NCBI RefSeq assembly: GCF_900143015.1
Contig: NZ_FSRT01000001.1
Span: 1,736,001 to 1,800,000 of the forward strand
DNA length: 64,000 nt
Reading direction: 5' to 3'
Source of the DNA: Fibrobacter sp. UWB11
Lineage (GTDB): Bacteria; Fibrobacterota; Fibrobacteria; Fibrobacterales; Fibrobacteraceae
Positions within the stretch are counted from its first letter, which is position 1. Each line of letters begins with the position of its first letter. This document shows, piece after piece, positions 7,549-15,428 of the stretch. Made by a program: the position numbers and the translations under genes. The notes under the pieces are model-generated. The model was not told the DNA's origin and searched no databases. It was given only the letters and a program-made list of their open reading frames with translations.

Positions 7549-8133
7549 CTACAGAACGCCTTTGCTGCTGGGGATGCCTTTCACGTTACGCGAAGGAGCC
7601 ACAGCCATAGCAACGGCACGAGCAAAAGCCTTGAAAATCGATTCCAGGCAATGGTGGTTGTCATTGCCGTAGAACAGTTCCACATGCAAGTTCATGCGTG
7701 CATTTTCGCAAAGGCTCTTGAAGAAGTGCTCGAACATGCTGGCTTCGATTCCGCCTGCAGTTGCAGCAGGGAGCTTTACATTCCAGACAAAGCCGATGCG
7801 GTTGCTAAAGTCAATGCAAACGCGGCTCAAGGCTTCATCCATCGGAACAAAGTAAAAACCGTAGCGTTCGATTCCCTTCTTGTCGCCCAAAGCTTCAACG
7901 AGAGCCTGGCCAAGCACAATGGCGATGTCTTCCATGCTGTGGTGCATATCGACTTCAGTATCGCCCTTGCAGGTCAAGTCGAGATGGAAACCGCCATGCA
8001 CTTGGAACAAGTTAAGCATATGATCCAAGAATCCCGAACCCGAACTGATTTTTCCTCTTGAGCAATCATCCAAATTCAAGAAAAGCTGAATATCGGTTTC
8101 ACCCGTCTTGCGAGAAATCTTAGAAGAACGCAT
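7549..8133 (-). CDS. hisB: imidazoleglycerol-phosphate dehydratase
   Basis: 194 residues, the usual length of monofunctional HisB. It dehydrates imidazole glycerol phosphate in histidine biosynthesis. The two metal-binding repeats are visible as DMHHSMED (residues ~63-70) and NDNHHCLE (~157-164), with GSGFLDHML near the start and the typical end IPSSKGVL. ATG start with AGAGGTG upstream. It is the last gene of a maf-rodZ-hisB run, 11 bp after the rodZ-like gene; no other his gene is in the window. Confidence 0.96.
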   Translation of the reverse strand: MRSSKISRKTGETDIQLFLNLDDCSRGKISSGSGFLDHMLNLFQVHGGFHLDLTCKGDTEVDMHHSMEDIAIVLGQALVEALGDKKGIERYGFYFVPMDEALSRVCIDFSNRIGFVWNVKLPAATAGGIEASMFEHFFKSLCENARMNLHVELFYGNDNHHCLESIFKAFARAVAMAVAPSRNVKGIPSSKGVL

Positions 8134-8144
8134 CTTAGCACCTC

Positions 8145-9083
8145 TTATTTAAGGACACGACCGTCATAAACGCTAAAGCGAGCCACACGGCCAAACTTCG
8201 GCACAGGAACCGGGGTTTCCACTCCGTTCAAATACATCTTGCCAATAGCACGCGGTTCGCCAATCACGATATACAACGTGCCGCTAGCCGTATAGACCAG
8301 CTTGTTATCGACCGTTGCAATATTCGCTTCTTTCACAAATTCATCATCATCTTCGTCGCGCTTGATGCCGACCCAGGAACGCATTTCGCCGGAACCGACA
8401 AGTTCAATCTTCGTGCGGCCATTGTCCGAAACCGGACCCGTCACGGTATCTTTCTTAGAAGATGCCGAAATGAAAATCGTTGCAGATGCCGGGAGGTTTT
8501 CAGACTTTTTCATAGCCTTATCGACATCGGCTTGCGTCACCTTTTCATTCTTTTCGTCCTTGATGGAATCTGCAGGAACAGCTTCGGCTCCTTCAGGCAT
8601 ATCCTGACTGATTTCCGAAGAATCTTCAGCAGCAACCACCGCCGGCGGATTGGCGTTACTATCAGTAGTAGCGTCACCCTTCGTTACAAAATGGAGCCCG
8701 ACAATGAAAAAAGCCACAATGACAACAATGGCAATAGGCACGGCCTTGCTGCGCGGCTTACTTTCTTCTTCCGTGATCGGAGCGATATTCTTCATCGGTT
8801 CCGTGTCGCGCGTAGCGAAGCTTGAACCAGCTTCTTCAGCATAAAGTTTAAGGACAGCCTTTGTATCCAAGCCAAGCTTAGTACTTACAGAATTCAGGTA
8901 ACTACGGACATAAGCGTCTACCGGCAAAGACTTCCAGTCGCTTGCTTCAATAAAACGAAGCATCTTCACCGAGATTTTCGTACGTTCCGAAAGATCGTCA
9001 ATAGAAAGCCCTTGAGATTCGCGAACGCGGGCCAAAAAATCGCCGAGACGTTCGTTGGGATTTTTCTCATCCAATTGAATCAT
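8145..9083 (-). CDS. RodZ-like HTH membrane protein
   Basis: 312 residues. The N-terminus (RLGDFLARVRESQGLSIDDL...) is the HTH_25 domain of RodZ-type proteins. A single transmembrane segment (AVPIAIVVIVAFFIVGLHFV, ~residues 114-133) separates it from a periplasmic part with a low-complexity linker and a C-terminal DUF4115-like beta domain. RodZ links MreB to the elongation machinery and helps set rod shape. Start follows the maf stop by 3 bp with AAGG upstream, so translation is probably coupled. The assignment is by architecture. Confidence 0.85.
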   Translation of the reverse strand: MIQLDEKNPNERLGDFLARVRESQGLSIDDLSERTKISVKMLRFIEASDWKSLPVDAYVRSYLNSVSTKLGLDTKAVLKLYAEEAGSSFATRDTEPMKNIAPITEEESKPRSKAVPIAIVVIVAFFIVGLHFVTKGDATTDSNANPPAVVAAEDSSEISQDMPEGAEAVPADSIKDEKNEKVTQADVDKAMKKSENLPASATIFISASSKKDTVTGPVSDNGRTKIELVGSGEMRSWVGIKRDEDDDEFVKEANIATVDNKLVYTASGTLYIVIGEPRAIGKMYLNGVETPVPVPKFGRVARFSVYDGRVLK

Positions 9084-9086
9084 TTG

Positions 9087-9659
9087 CTATACCTTAACTT
9101 GTAAACCATCCAACATTTCCAGTGTACGTGCAACTGGTAACCCAACCACGTTGTAGTAACAGCCGTTGATAGACTTTATTAGGCGCGCACCATTCGTTTG
9201 AATACCGTAGGCACCCGCCTTATCCATCGGGTCTTTAGAATTTACATAATCTTTAAGTTCCTGTAAGGAACAGTTTCTAAAAAAGACCTCTGTTTTCTCT
9301 TCAGAAGCACAAAGGACTTCGCCGTTGCGGGCAATTGCAACACCGGTTATGACAACGTGGCCCCGATTATTTAGCTTGCTTAGCATTTCAAGGGCGTTTT
9401 CTTCGGATTTCGGCTTGCCGAGCGGCATGTTGTCCAAAAAAACAAGCGTATCAAAGCCGAGCACGTAGGCATCGCGTTCCTGGCGCGATACAGACAAAGC
9501 CTTGATGCATGCGTTTTCACGCGGGAAATCGAGCGGATTTGTGCTTGTGGGTTTTTCGTCTTCGCCAGAGACCACAACGCGAAAATGGACACCCAACTGT
9601 TTTAAAATTTCAGAACGGCGCGGAGAACCGCTAGCAAGAACTATTTCAGATTTTGTCAT
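9087..9659 (-). CDS. maf: Maf-family nucleotide pyrophosphatase
   Basis: 190 residues, the normal Maf length. The N-terminal motif LASGSPRRSEIL is diagnostic, followed by ENACIKA, GFDTLVFLD, the conserved GKPKSEENALEMLSKLNNR and DKAGAYGIQ. Maf proteins hydrolyse canonical or modified nucleoside triphosphates to monophosphates; which substrate is preferred cannot be read here. It heads the maf-rodZ-hisB run and lies 90 bp after the lptD-like gene. Confidence 0.95.
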   Translation of the reverse strand: MTKSEIVLASGSPRRSEILKQLGVHFRVVVSGEDEKPTSTNPLDFPRENACIKALSVSRQERDAYVLGFDTLVFLDNMPLGKPKSEENALEMLSKLNNRGHVVITGVAIARNGEVLCASEEKTEVFFRNCSLQELKDYVNSKDPMDKAGAYGIQTNGARLIKSINGCYYNVVGLPVARTLEMLDGLQVKV

Positions 9660-9667
9660 AATATCTT

Positions 9668-9722
9668 TTTAGTTACTAGTTAATATCACAAATTATTGAC
9701 GAGATGGCGATCCGGGATGACA
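9668..9722. repeat. short heptamer remnant and GGCGAT...GGGATGAC repeat
   Basis: AGTTACT-AGTTAAT (9671-9684) matches the first two units of the heptamer element at 23779. It is followed by a single GGCGATCCGGGATGACA palindromic-type repeat. Only two units, so weak. Confidence 0.4.
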
Positions 9723-9749
9723 CTGCAACACAAACATCTTTCGTCTAAC

Positions 9750-12281
9750 TTAATCATAAACCTTCGTGTCGGTGCTACCGGCATTCAGCTTGATATCCGG
9801 CAAGTCACGCACATACACAGAGAAGCTCCAGCCAGCGGCAGGACCTGTCGGCGTCCATGTAAAATCGAGCTGCCAGCAATGCAGCACACGCTTGAACGTG
9901 AATTCATGCGAAACAAACTTACCTTCATTATAATCGTATCGGGTGCTGTAAGAAACATCCCAGTTGACAGTCGGTTGGAACGATGCCGAAATACCCGTCG
10001 AATGAGAAATGTTGTCTTTGAACAAATTCTTTGCCACGCGCGTACTGCTGAACGAATAGCGGTAATCCAAGCTCAAAGACCAATTCAGCATTTCGTACTT
10101 TTCAAGCTGCGAAGGCAAGCCTCCATTAAACGTACCGCTCCAATGGAAATTCTTTGAAAGTTCATACCCCCAGTATGTGAGTTCCGGGAACTTGACTTTA
10201 TTCGGATTCGAATCGTACTTGTGGTAGAAGCTATGGCGGGTATTGATGGTAAACATGTAATCCGGCAGAACCTGGAATCCAAACGATGAAGAAATATCCG
10301 AGAAGTTCAGAGAATCCGCTGCAAAGTTGTACGAAAAACTATGCCTTGTGGTAAGCAAGCGGCGTGTGCCGTACTGGTCCTCAACGGCCTTGGCCTTTTT
10401 CGAGGAATCACCGCGAGTCGTATCGACTTTTGCAGCCACCTTGAGATACTTGATATCAAAATCGTTACTCAAGCTAAAGCCAATCGTCTGTTGCTTTTGC
10501 TGGTACGGATATTGTCCGAGATACGGATGCGGAGCAAACTTTTTGACCGTATCGATTTCAGGCGCATACGTGTAAGAAACGCTTGGAGAAAGCACATGGC
10601 GAATACCAGTGAACCGCCCGATTTCAGGAACCCAGATACCATATAGTTTTGTATCGGCGGTCAAGCTGTAGCTATGGTTGTAAGCAACGTTACCATAAGT
10701 TCCTTCTTCAGGATTAAAGCTCACATAACGCTTTCTTTTGTACAAAGAATCGTTCGGATTGCGCCAAGAAGTACCCGTCCAATATCCCGTAAACGTTGCT
10801 CGCGGCGTAATGTTGATAACGTCAAAAAGGCGGCCGGAATAATCGAGCGTATAAGTACCCGTGTAACCCAAATAATGCGCCGTCGTATCCTTGTTCTGCA
10901 ACGTGTCGCGTTCACGGTGCGACTTATAGTTAAAGCGGTTCGTAAAGCTGTAGTTGAACTTTTCAAGGAACGACTGGAACGAGCCGTCTTCGGCAGCAAT
11001 TTCGCCTTCATCCAATTCAAAATTGAAAAGGTTTCCGCTCATGCGGTACTGGATATCGGGCAAGTCGCGTTCAAGCATGCCCGTCGTGAGGTTATGATTC
11101 TGAGAAATCTTGACCGTCAGACTCTTGTTATTGCCGAACTTTCCAGAATAAGCAAGTGAAGCATTTGCCTGCTGGTTCAAAATCGTACTCGATTCCAGCG
11201 AGTTGTTCTTACGGATTCCCCTATCGCTCACAAAGGAGCCCTGACCACTCAACGTGTGCTTTGCATCGGGAGTCAAGTTCTGGTTATGCGAAAATTCAAT
11301 ATCGTAACCGCTGTTGCTAAAATCGAATTCTTCGAGGTAGCTCGTATAGCGCAAGTAACCATCGAGCAAATAACGTTTCTTATAGCGGATCTCGCCCATC
11401 AACGTCGAACGTTCAAAACGCGCTTCGTCACCTTCAATCACGTCTGCAGAAATCGTAGCATCCCAGTAATCATTGGCAGCGTAATAAAAACCGATATTGC
11501 GCAAGTAATAGCCCTGCTTTTGGTCGCCACCGAACTTGGGCGTCAAAATACCGGACTTACGACCACTCTTGAGCGGAGCCACAATCATCGGGAGAACTGC
11601 CACAGGCACATCGGCAATATTCAACACCACCGGTCTTGCGGTAATCGTCTCCTTGGGCTTTACCACCATGCGGCGTCCATAAAAGTAGAAGTGCTGGTGA
11701 GTTGTATCGTTACATGTACTAAAGTCACCGCGCGCAATCTGGATTCGCGTATCCGGCAAACGGCGGACTTCCATACCGTTCAACTGCTGGTTGTCCTGGA
11801 ACGTCGTTGCGTAATAGACCTCGCCTATTTTAGACTTGAGGTTGTACTTGAGACGCATACCCGAAAGCGAAGGATTCTTGGTTTCGCGAAGTACGGGATT
11901 TCCAGAAGCGGCCAAAATCTGATTCTTTTGGTCCATCCAGATGGTATCGGATTCAAGTGTTGCGGTTCGGTACTTGAGTTGAGCAGACTTGTTCAAGTTG
12001 AATGTCGATGTTTCTACATCGTACACCAGGTCAACCGCATGATATTCAATGGTATCGACGCCTGTCGTATCGTTCATCCAATCGACCTCGGTCGTATCTT
12101 CTACAGGCTGCTCGCGCTCTTCGAGTTCAAAGCGGGTCATGTCCTCGCCATAAGAGCAAGGAGCAAAGACCGCAGCGACAAGCAATGCAAAAACGGCCCA
12201 CAGATAACGATGGGTTTTGGACAAAATCACGGTTCCACAAGATAGAAAAAAAGAACGCTCCAAATATGAAGCGTTCCTCAA
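9750..12281 (-). CDS. lptD: LptD-like LPS assembly outer-membrane protein
   Basis: 843 residues from 12281; an in-frame GTG at 12230, just before the signal-peptide-like segment (YLWAVFALLVAAVFAPCSYG), is an alternative start. A periplasmic OstA-like domain (residues ~75-220: TATLESDTIWMDQKNQILAA and following) precedes a large beta-barrel with PVVLNIADVPVAVLPMIVAPL and KSGILTPKFG, as in LptD. LptD with LptE inserts lipopolysaccharide in the outer membrane. It follows the PDZ protein gene closely. Family assignment is firm; the exact partner set is not in the window. Confidence 0.88.
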   Translation of the reverse strand: MRNASYLERSFFLSCGTVILSKTHRYLWAVFALLVAAVFAPCSYGEDMTRFELEEREQPVEDTTEVDWMNDTTGVDTIEYHAVDLVYDVETSTFNLNKSAQLKYRTATLESDTIWMDQKNQILAASGNPVLRETKNPSLSGMRLKYNLKSKIGEVYYATTFQDNQQLNGMEVRRLPDTRIQIARGDFSTCNDTTHQHFYFYGRRMVVKPKETITARPVVLNIADVPVAVLPMIVAPLKSGRKSGILTPKFGGDQKQGYYLRNIGFYYAANDYWDATISADVIEGDEARFERSTLMGEIRYKKRYLLDGYLRYTSYLEEFDFSNSGYDIEFSHNQNLTPDAKHTLSGQGSFVSDRGIRKNNSLESSTILNQQANASLAYSGKFGNNKSLTVKISQNHNLTTGMLERDLPDIQYRMSGNLFNFELDEGEIAAEDGSFQSFLEKFNYSFTNRFNYKSHRERDTLQNKDTTAHYLGYTGTYTLDYSGRLFDVINITPRATFTGYWTGTSWRNPNDSLYKRKRYVSFNPEEGTYGNVAYNHSYSLTADTKLYGIWVPEIGRFTGIRHVLSPSVSYTYAPEIDTVKKFAPHPYLGQYPYQQKQQTIGFSLSNDFDIKYLKVAAKVDTTRGDSSKKAKAVEDQYGTRRLLTTRHSFSYNFAADSLNFSDISSSFGFQVLPDYMFTINTRHSFYHKYDSNPNKVKFPELTYWGYELSKNFHWSGTFNGGLPSQLEKYEMLNWSLSLDYRYSFSSTRVAKNLFKDNISHSTGISASFQPTVNWDVSYSTRYDYNEGKFVSHEFTFKRVLHCWQLDFTWTPTGPAAGWSFSVYVRDLPDIKLNAGSTDTKVYD

Positions 12282-12302
12282 ATTTTTGATTATAGCGGAA
12301 TA

Positions 12303-13112
12303 TTACTTCAGCAGGGCGTTGGCGCCGCTTACAGAACCATTGTGGTCAATGGAAATAACGTAGCGACCGCTCGGGAGCTGAGAACCATTCCAGTTAATCG
12401 TATTCACGCCAGCAACAGCATTGTCGAGGCCAAGCTTTGCGACCTGTTCGCCATCGGCATTCATGATCGTCACTGCAACACGACCCGTAGACTTAACCGT
12501 GAACGAGAGAGCCTTGCGATTGAAAAGGCGGAGGCTTGCATCACCCGAGCGAACCGGAGTCGTCTTGGTGAACTTCGGAGCGGTCTTAGCCTTTTCCACA
12601 TAAACGCCATTCACATCAGCAGAAGCAACAGCGACATCGTTCTTGACAAGGTTACCACGGCTGAGCACAGCAACGAGCTGCTTGTCATTTTCAGTTGCAC
12701 TTGCAAACGTTTCGAGTTCCTGAGCGTTCACGCGTTCCTTGTCGCCATACCAGCTCTTGACGGCCTTGTTGTCCAAGTCCTTCACGGTAATCTGGGCGCG
12801 ACGAATCACGGTAGAATATGTTTCGCCATTGCTCGTATAAGTAATCTCGAGCGGCTTATTGACCTGGCCGCGGAGTTTTGCCTTAGAAAATTCAATATTC
12901 TGACCCTTGAGGCTTACACCATCAACAGCGGTAATAACATCACCGGCACGGAGATTGGTTTCTGCTGCTGGAGTGCCCGGGATGACTTCGGCCACATGAA
13001 CGCCTTCGCCCACCTGATAAATGGTAATGCCGACACCACCAAAAGATTCGTCAGCCATAAGCGGAGCCGTCATCATTGCGGCAATCAAAGAAGCCTTAAC
13101 AAAACTATTCAT
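12303..13112 (-). CDS. secreted PDZ-domain protein with C-terminal sorting-like domain
   Basis: 269 residues from ATG 13112, chosen because AAGGAG lies 7 nt upstream. A signal peptide (~1-19) is followed by a PDZ domain (~20-90: VAEVIPGTPAAETNLRAGDV). The last ~70 residues (VAVTIMNADGEQVAKLG..., LPSGRYVISIDHNG) resemble the FlgD-like/T9SS type A C-terminal fold found on many secreted Fibrobacter proteins. No protease triad is present, so it is probably an adaptor or scaffold. It is separated from the lptD-like gene by ~20 bp and may be co-transcribed. Confidence 0.8.
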   Translation of the reverse strand: MNSFVKASLIAAMMTAPLMADESFGGVGITIYQVGEGVHVAEVIPGTPAAETNLRAGDVITAVDGVSLKGQNIEFSKAKLRGQVNKPLEITYTSNGETYSTVIRRAQITVKDLDNKAVKSWYGDKERVNAQELETFASATENDKQLVAVLSRGNLVKNDVAVASADVNGVYVEKAKTAPKFTKTTPVRSGDASLRLFNRKALSFTVKSTGRVAVTIMNADGEQVAKLGLDNAVAGVNTINWNGSQLPSGRYVISIDHNGSVSGANALLK

Positions 13113-13210
13113 AATAATCTCCTTAAATTTCTTCCATAATATATAATAAAAAGTTCTTATTTCAAACGGATTCAGGCCGAAATATACGGAATAAAACGGC
13201 AAAAACACCC

Positions 13211-13246
13211 TTCAATGCAACGGATGGGCACATAAGCGGTCTTTTT
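13211..13246 (-). pseudogene. vestigial FISUMP C-terminus
   Basis: On the minus strand, 12 codons read KKTAYVPIRCIE, matching the end shared by intact FISUMP proteins (ELVPIRCVKE at 13260, TYVPVRCIKE at 15429). It lies directly past the stop of the 13260-15407 gene, is preceded by an in-frame stop and has lost its own. It looks like the residue of a deleted or recombined tandem copy. Confidence 0.55.
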
Positions 13247-13259
13247 TGGCTAATGCAAA

Positions 13260-15407
13260 CTACTCTTTGACGCAACGAATAGGGACTAGCTCATCCTCAT
13301 CCACATAATAAAACGTCATGTAATTGAAACCAAAGCCAAACGCCCAAATATCACCTGGATTTTTGTAGCTATAAGCCCAGTACTTGGTATTTTCCGGTCC
13401 TCTTTCGGTATGCGGCTTTTTACTTGTTCCTAAAGGCAAAAATGAAGTTCCTTTAGTATTACAATCAAATCCATTACAGCGAGAACCTATATCAGACACA
13501 AATTGTTCATTATAACAATTTTGCAAAAATGGAGAAAGATAGTCATATTCCCTTGTTTTTAACGAATAAGCAGCCATCGAATCAGGTAATTTCCAGCCTG
13601 CAGGGCAAGCGGTTAGAGCGGCTTCCTTCGAATAAAATCTACCAGCAATTTCGCACCCTTCTTCAACAGGGATGCTTTGCGAAGCGTCTGCCGTCACATA
13701 TCTCAAATTTTCAGCCATCCACGTGTATCCGTTATGAACAACAGTCCTGTAAGTTTCTCCGTCGCGTTCATCAATTAACGTTCCATACTCGATATCAGGA
13801 TTGAAGTAATACTCCTTCGGGAACTCACAACTCCATTCCATCATAGAATGCCATTTGCCGTTATAACAGATATATTGGTTTTCACCCCCGGCACTGCGAT
13901 TGTAAAGCCTTTTGTTATCTGTATCGCAAGGAGCTTCATTGAAATCGACCCAAACATTTTGGAAACATACATAGAACATCAAAGTATCGCGTAAGCCCTG
14001 GATCGTTTTCCCTTCTGCATCACAGGCTCTATCGCCAATGTCCCTTTCTCTATAAGTAGCCTGGTCCCAGCCTGATTCATGGCAGATGTAAAAGATACCA
14101 CCATTACTTTGGTTACTCCATTCACTTTCTATCATTTTTCCGATACGGTCGCAAGGAATTCCAGTCGTTTCCTTTTCTAATTGAGTAGCAATTTTCCATT
14201 CCGAATTTTTGCACAGATAGAACCTAGTCGTATCCGTCGGACTTTGAATAACTTTTGCTGAATCGCCGCACGGAATATCCTTAGTCTCGTAATCCATTTT
14301 TGTAGCGACATTCCAGCCGTTTTCCTTGCAAACATAATAATGTTCACTTAAAGAAGCACTCTTGAACATTTTGCCAATTTCGTCACAAGGCATATCCTTG
14401 GTATCATCTTCATAATTCATCAAAAGCGTCCAGCCGCTTGTACCGCAATAGTAAAGCGTGTCAGCTATGATATTTTTAAGACCAGCTTGTTCGATAATAC
14501 CAAATTGTTTACCGTCGCAATAAGGGAGTCCAATACATTTCCGATAAACGTTGTTTAAAATATAAGTAGGTGGAACAGATTCATAACCGGTAGCGGCACA
14601 TCCTGGTTGACCGATTGTTCTTGCCCACAACGAAATGTTTCTATAAGGGATAAAAGCATTTTCTTCGCCTCCCCAGCTATTGCTTGGAGAAACATTCCAT
14701 ATGCCGCAATATTCGGAACGATCTAAAGTTCCCTTTTCAGAAAACGACTTGACAATGTTATAGGTCACAACAGTATCACGATCAAAGAAATAATTCAATG
14801 TATTTTCAACGTCAGCCCTCGAAAAATTAGCCGGCCTATCCATCAACGGGTTTTGGACAAACAAAGTATCCAACCCCAATGCCGCAACGAGTTCACTCTT
14901 TGCAATCTTTTCGGCATCTTCCGCAGCAACTCCATCCGCAATCAACTTTACAGCACGTCCTTCGATAAGCAACTGATAGCCGTTAATCGAACGAGGAAGT
15001 TCTTCAGGACGAAAACCGCCCGTTCCCCACGTATAATCAGGAAAAGCAGTAGCACCATTCGATGCAGATAAAGAGGCAACACAGCCTCCGCCAGCACCTC
15101 TGCCCGGAATTCCAGTATCTAAAAAGTCCAAATAATACGAGCTTGAAGAAAGCAGCTTATCTTTAGCATCAGAAGACTGTGCAACTAGAGAAGAACTAGA
15201 AGCTACTACATCTTTCGAGTCACTAGACAAGGTTGTACAAAATAAAGAGGAACTTGAAGATTGAGTATCATCCGTAGCAGACAGATTTTCATCACTAGAA
15301 GAGCTATCCTCCTGAGCGATAGCGCCACTATCAAAATCCGCGATATTTTCGGATTCCGAGCACGCGACTAACGCGACGACCGACAGCAAACAAGCAAATT
15401 TTTTCAT
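13260..15407 (-). CDS. FISUMP lipoprotein with Cys-repeat array
   Basis: About 715 residues from ATG 15407 (GGGAGAAGG upstream). A lipobox (ALVAC) and a Ser-rich linker (to ~residue 95) anchor the protein. Then comes a region with few landmarks, then ~six units of ~40 residues with the pattern CD-x2-GK...Y-x-C-x4-W (~residues 290-530). The C-terminus is the Fibrobacter major paralogous domain: DERDGETYRTVVHNGYTW, MAENLRY, CPAGWKLPD and VPIRCVKE. The family is known as a Fibrobacter expansion without a proven function. Second gene of a two-gene unit, 21 bp after a paralogue. Confidence 0.88.
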   Translation of the reverse strand: MKKFACLLSVVALVACSESENIADFDSGAIAQEDSSSSDENLSATDDTQSSSSSLFCTTLSSDSKDVVASSSSLVAQSSDAKDKLLSSSSYYLDFLDTGIPGRGAGGGCVASLSASNGATAFPDYTWGTGGFRPEELPRSINGYQLLIEGRAVKLIADGVAAEDAEKIAKSELVAALGLDTLFVQNPLMDRPANFSRADVENTLNYFFDRDTVVTYNIVKSFSEKGTLDRSEYCGIWNVSPSNSWGGEENAFIPYRNISLWARTIGQPGCAATGYESVPPTYILNNVYRKCIGLPYCDGKQFGIIEQAGLKNIIADTLYYCGTSGWTLLMNYEDDTKDMPCDEIGKMFKSASLSEHYYVCKENGWNVATKMDYETKDIPCGDSAKVIQSPTDTTRFYLCKNSEWKIATQLEKETTGIPCDRIGKMIESEWSNQSNGGIFYICHESGWDQATYRERDIGDRACDAEGKTIQGLRDTLMFYVCFQNVWVDFNEAPCDTDNKRLYNRSAGGENQYICYNGKWHSMMEWSCEFPKEYYFNPDIEYGTLIDERDGETYRTVVHNGYTWMAENLRYVTADASQSIPVEEGCEIAGRFYSKEAALTACPAGWKLPDSMAAYSLKTREYDYLSPFLQNCYNEQFVSDIGSRCNGFDCNTKGTSFLPLGTSKKPHTERGPENTKYWAYSYKNPGDIWAFGFGFNYMTFYYVDEDELVPIRCVKE

Positions 15408-15428
15408 CAAGCCTTCTCCCTCTTAATT

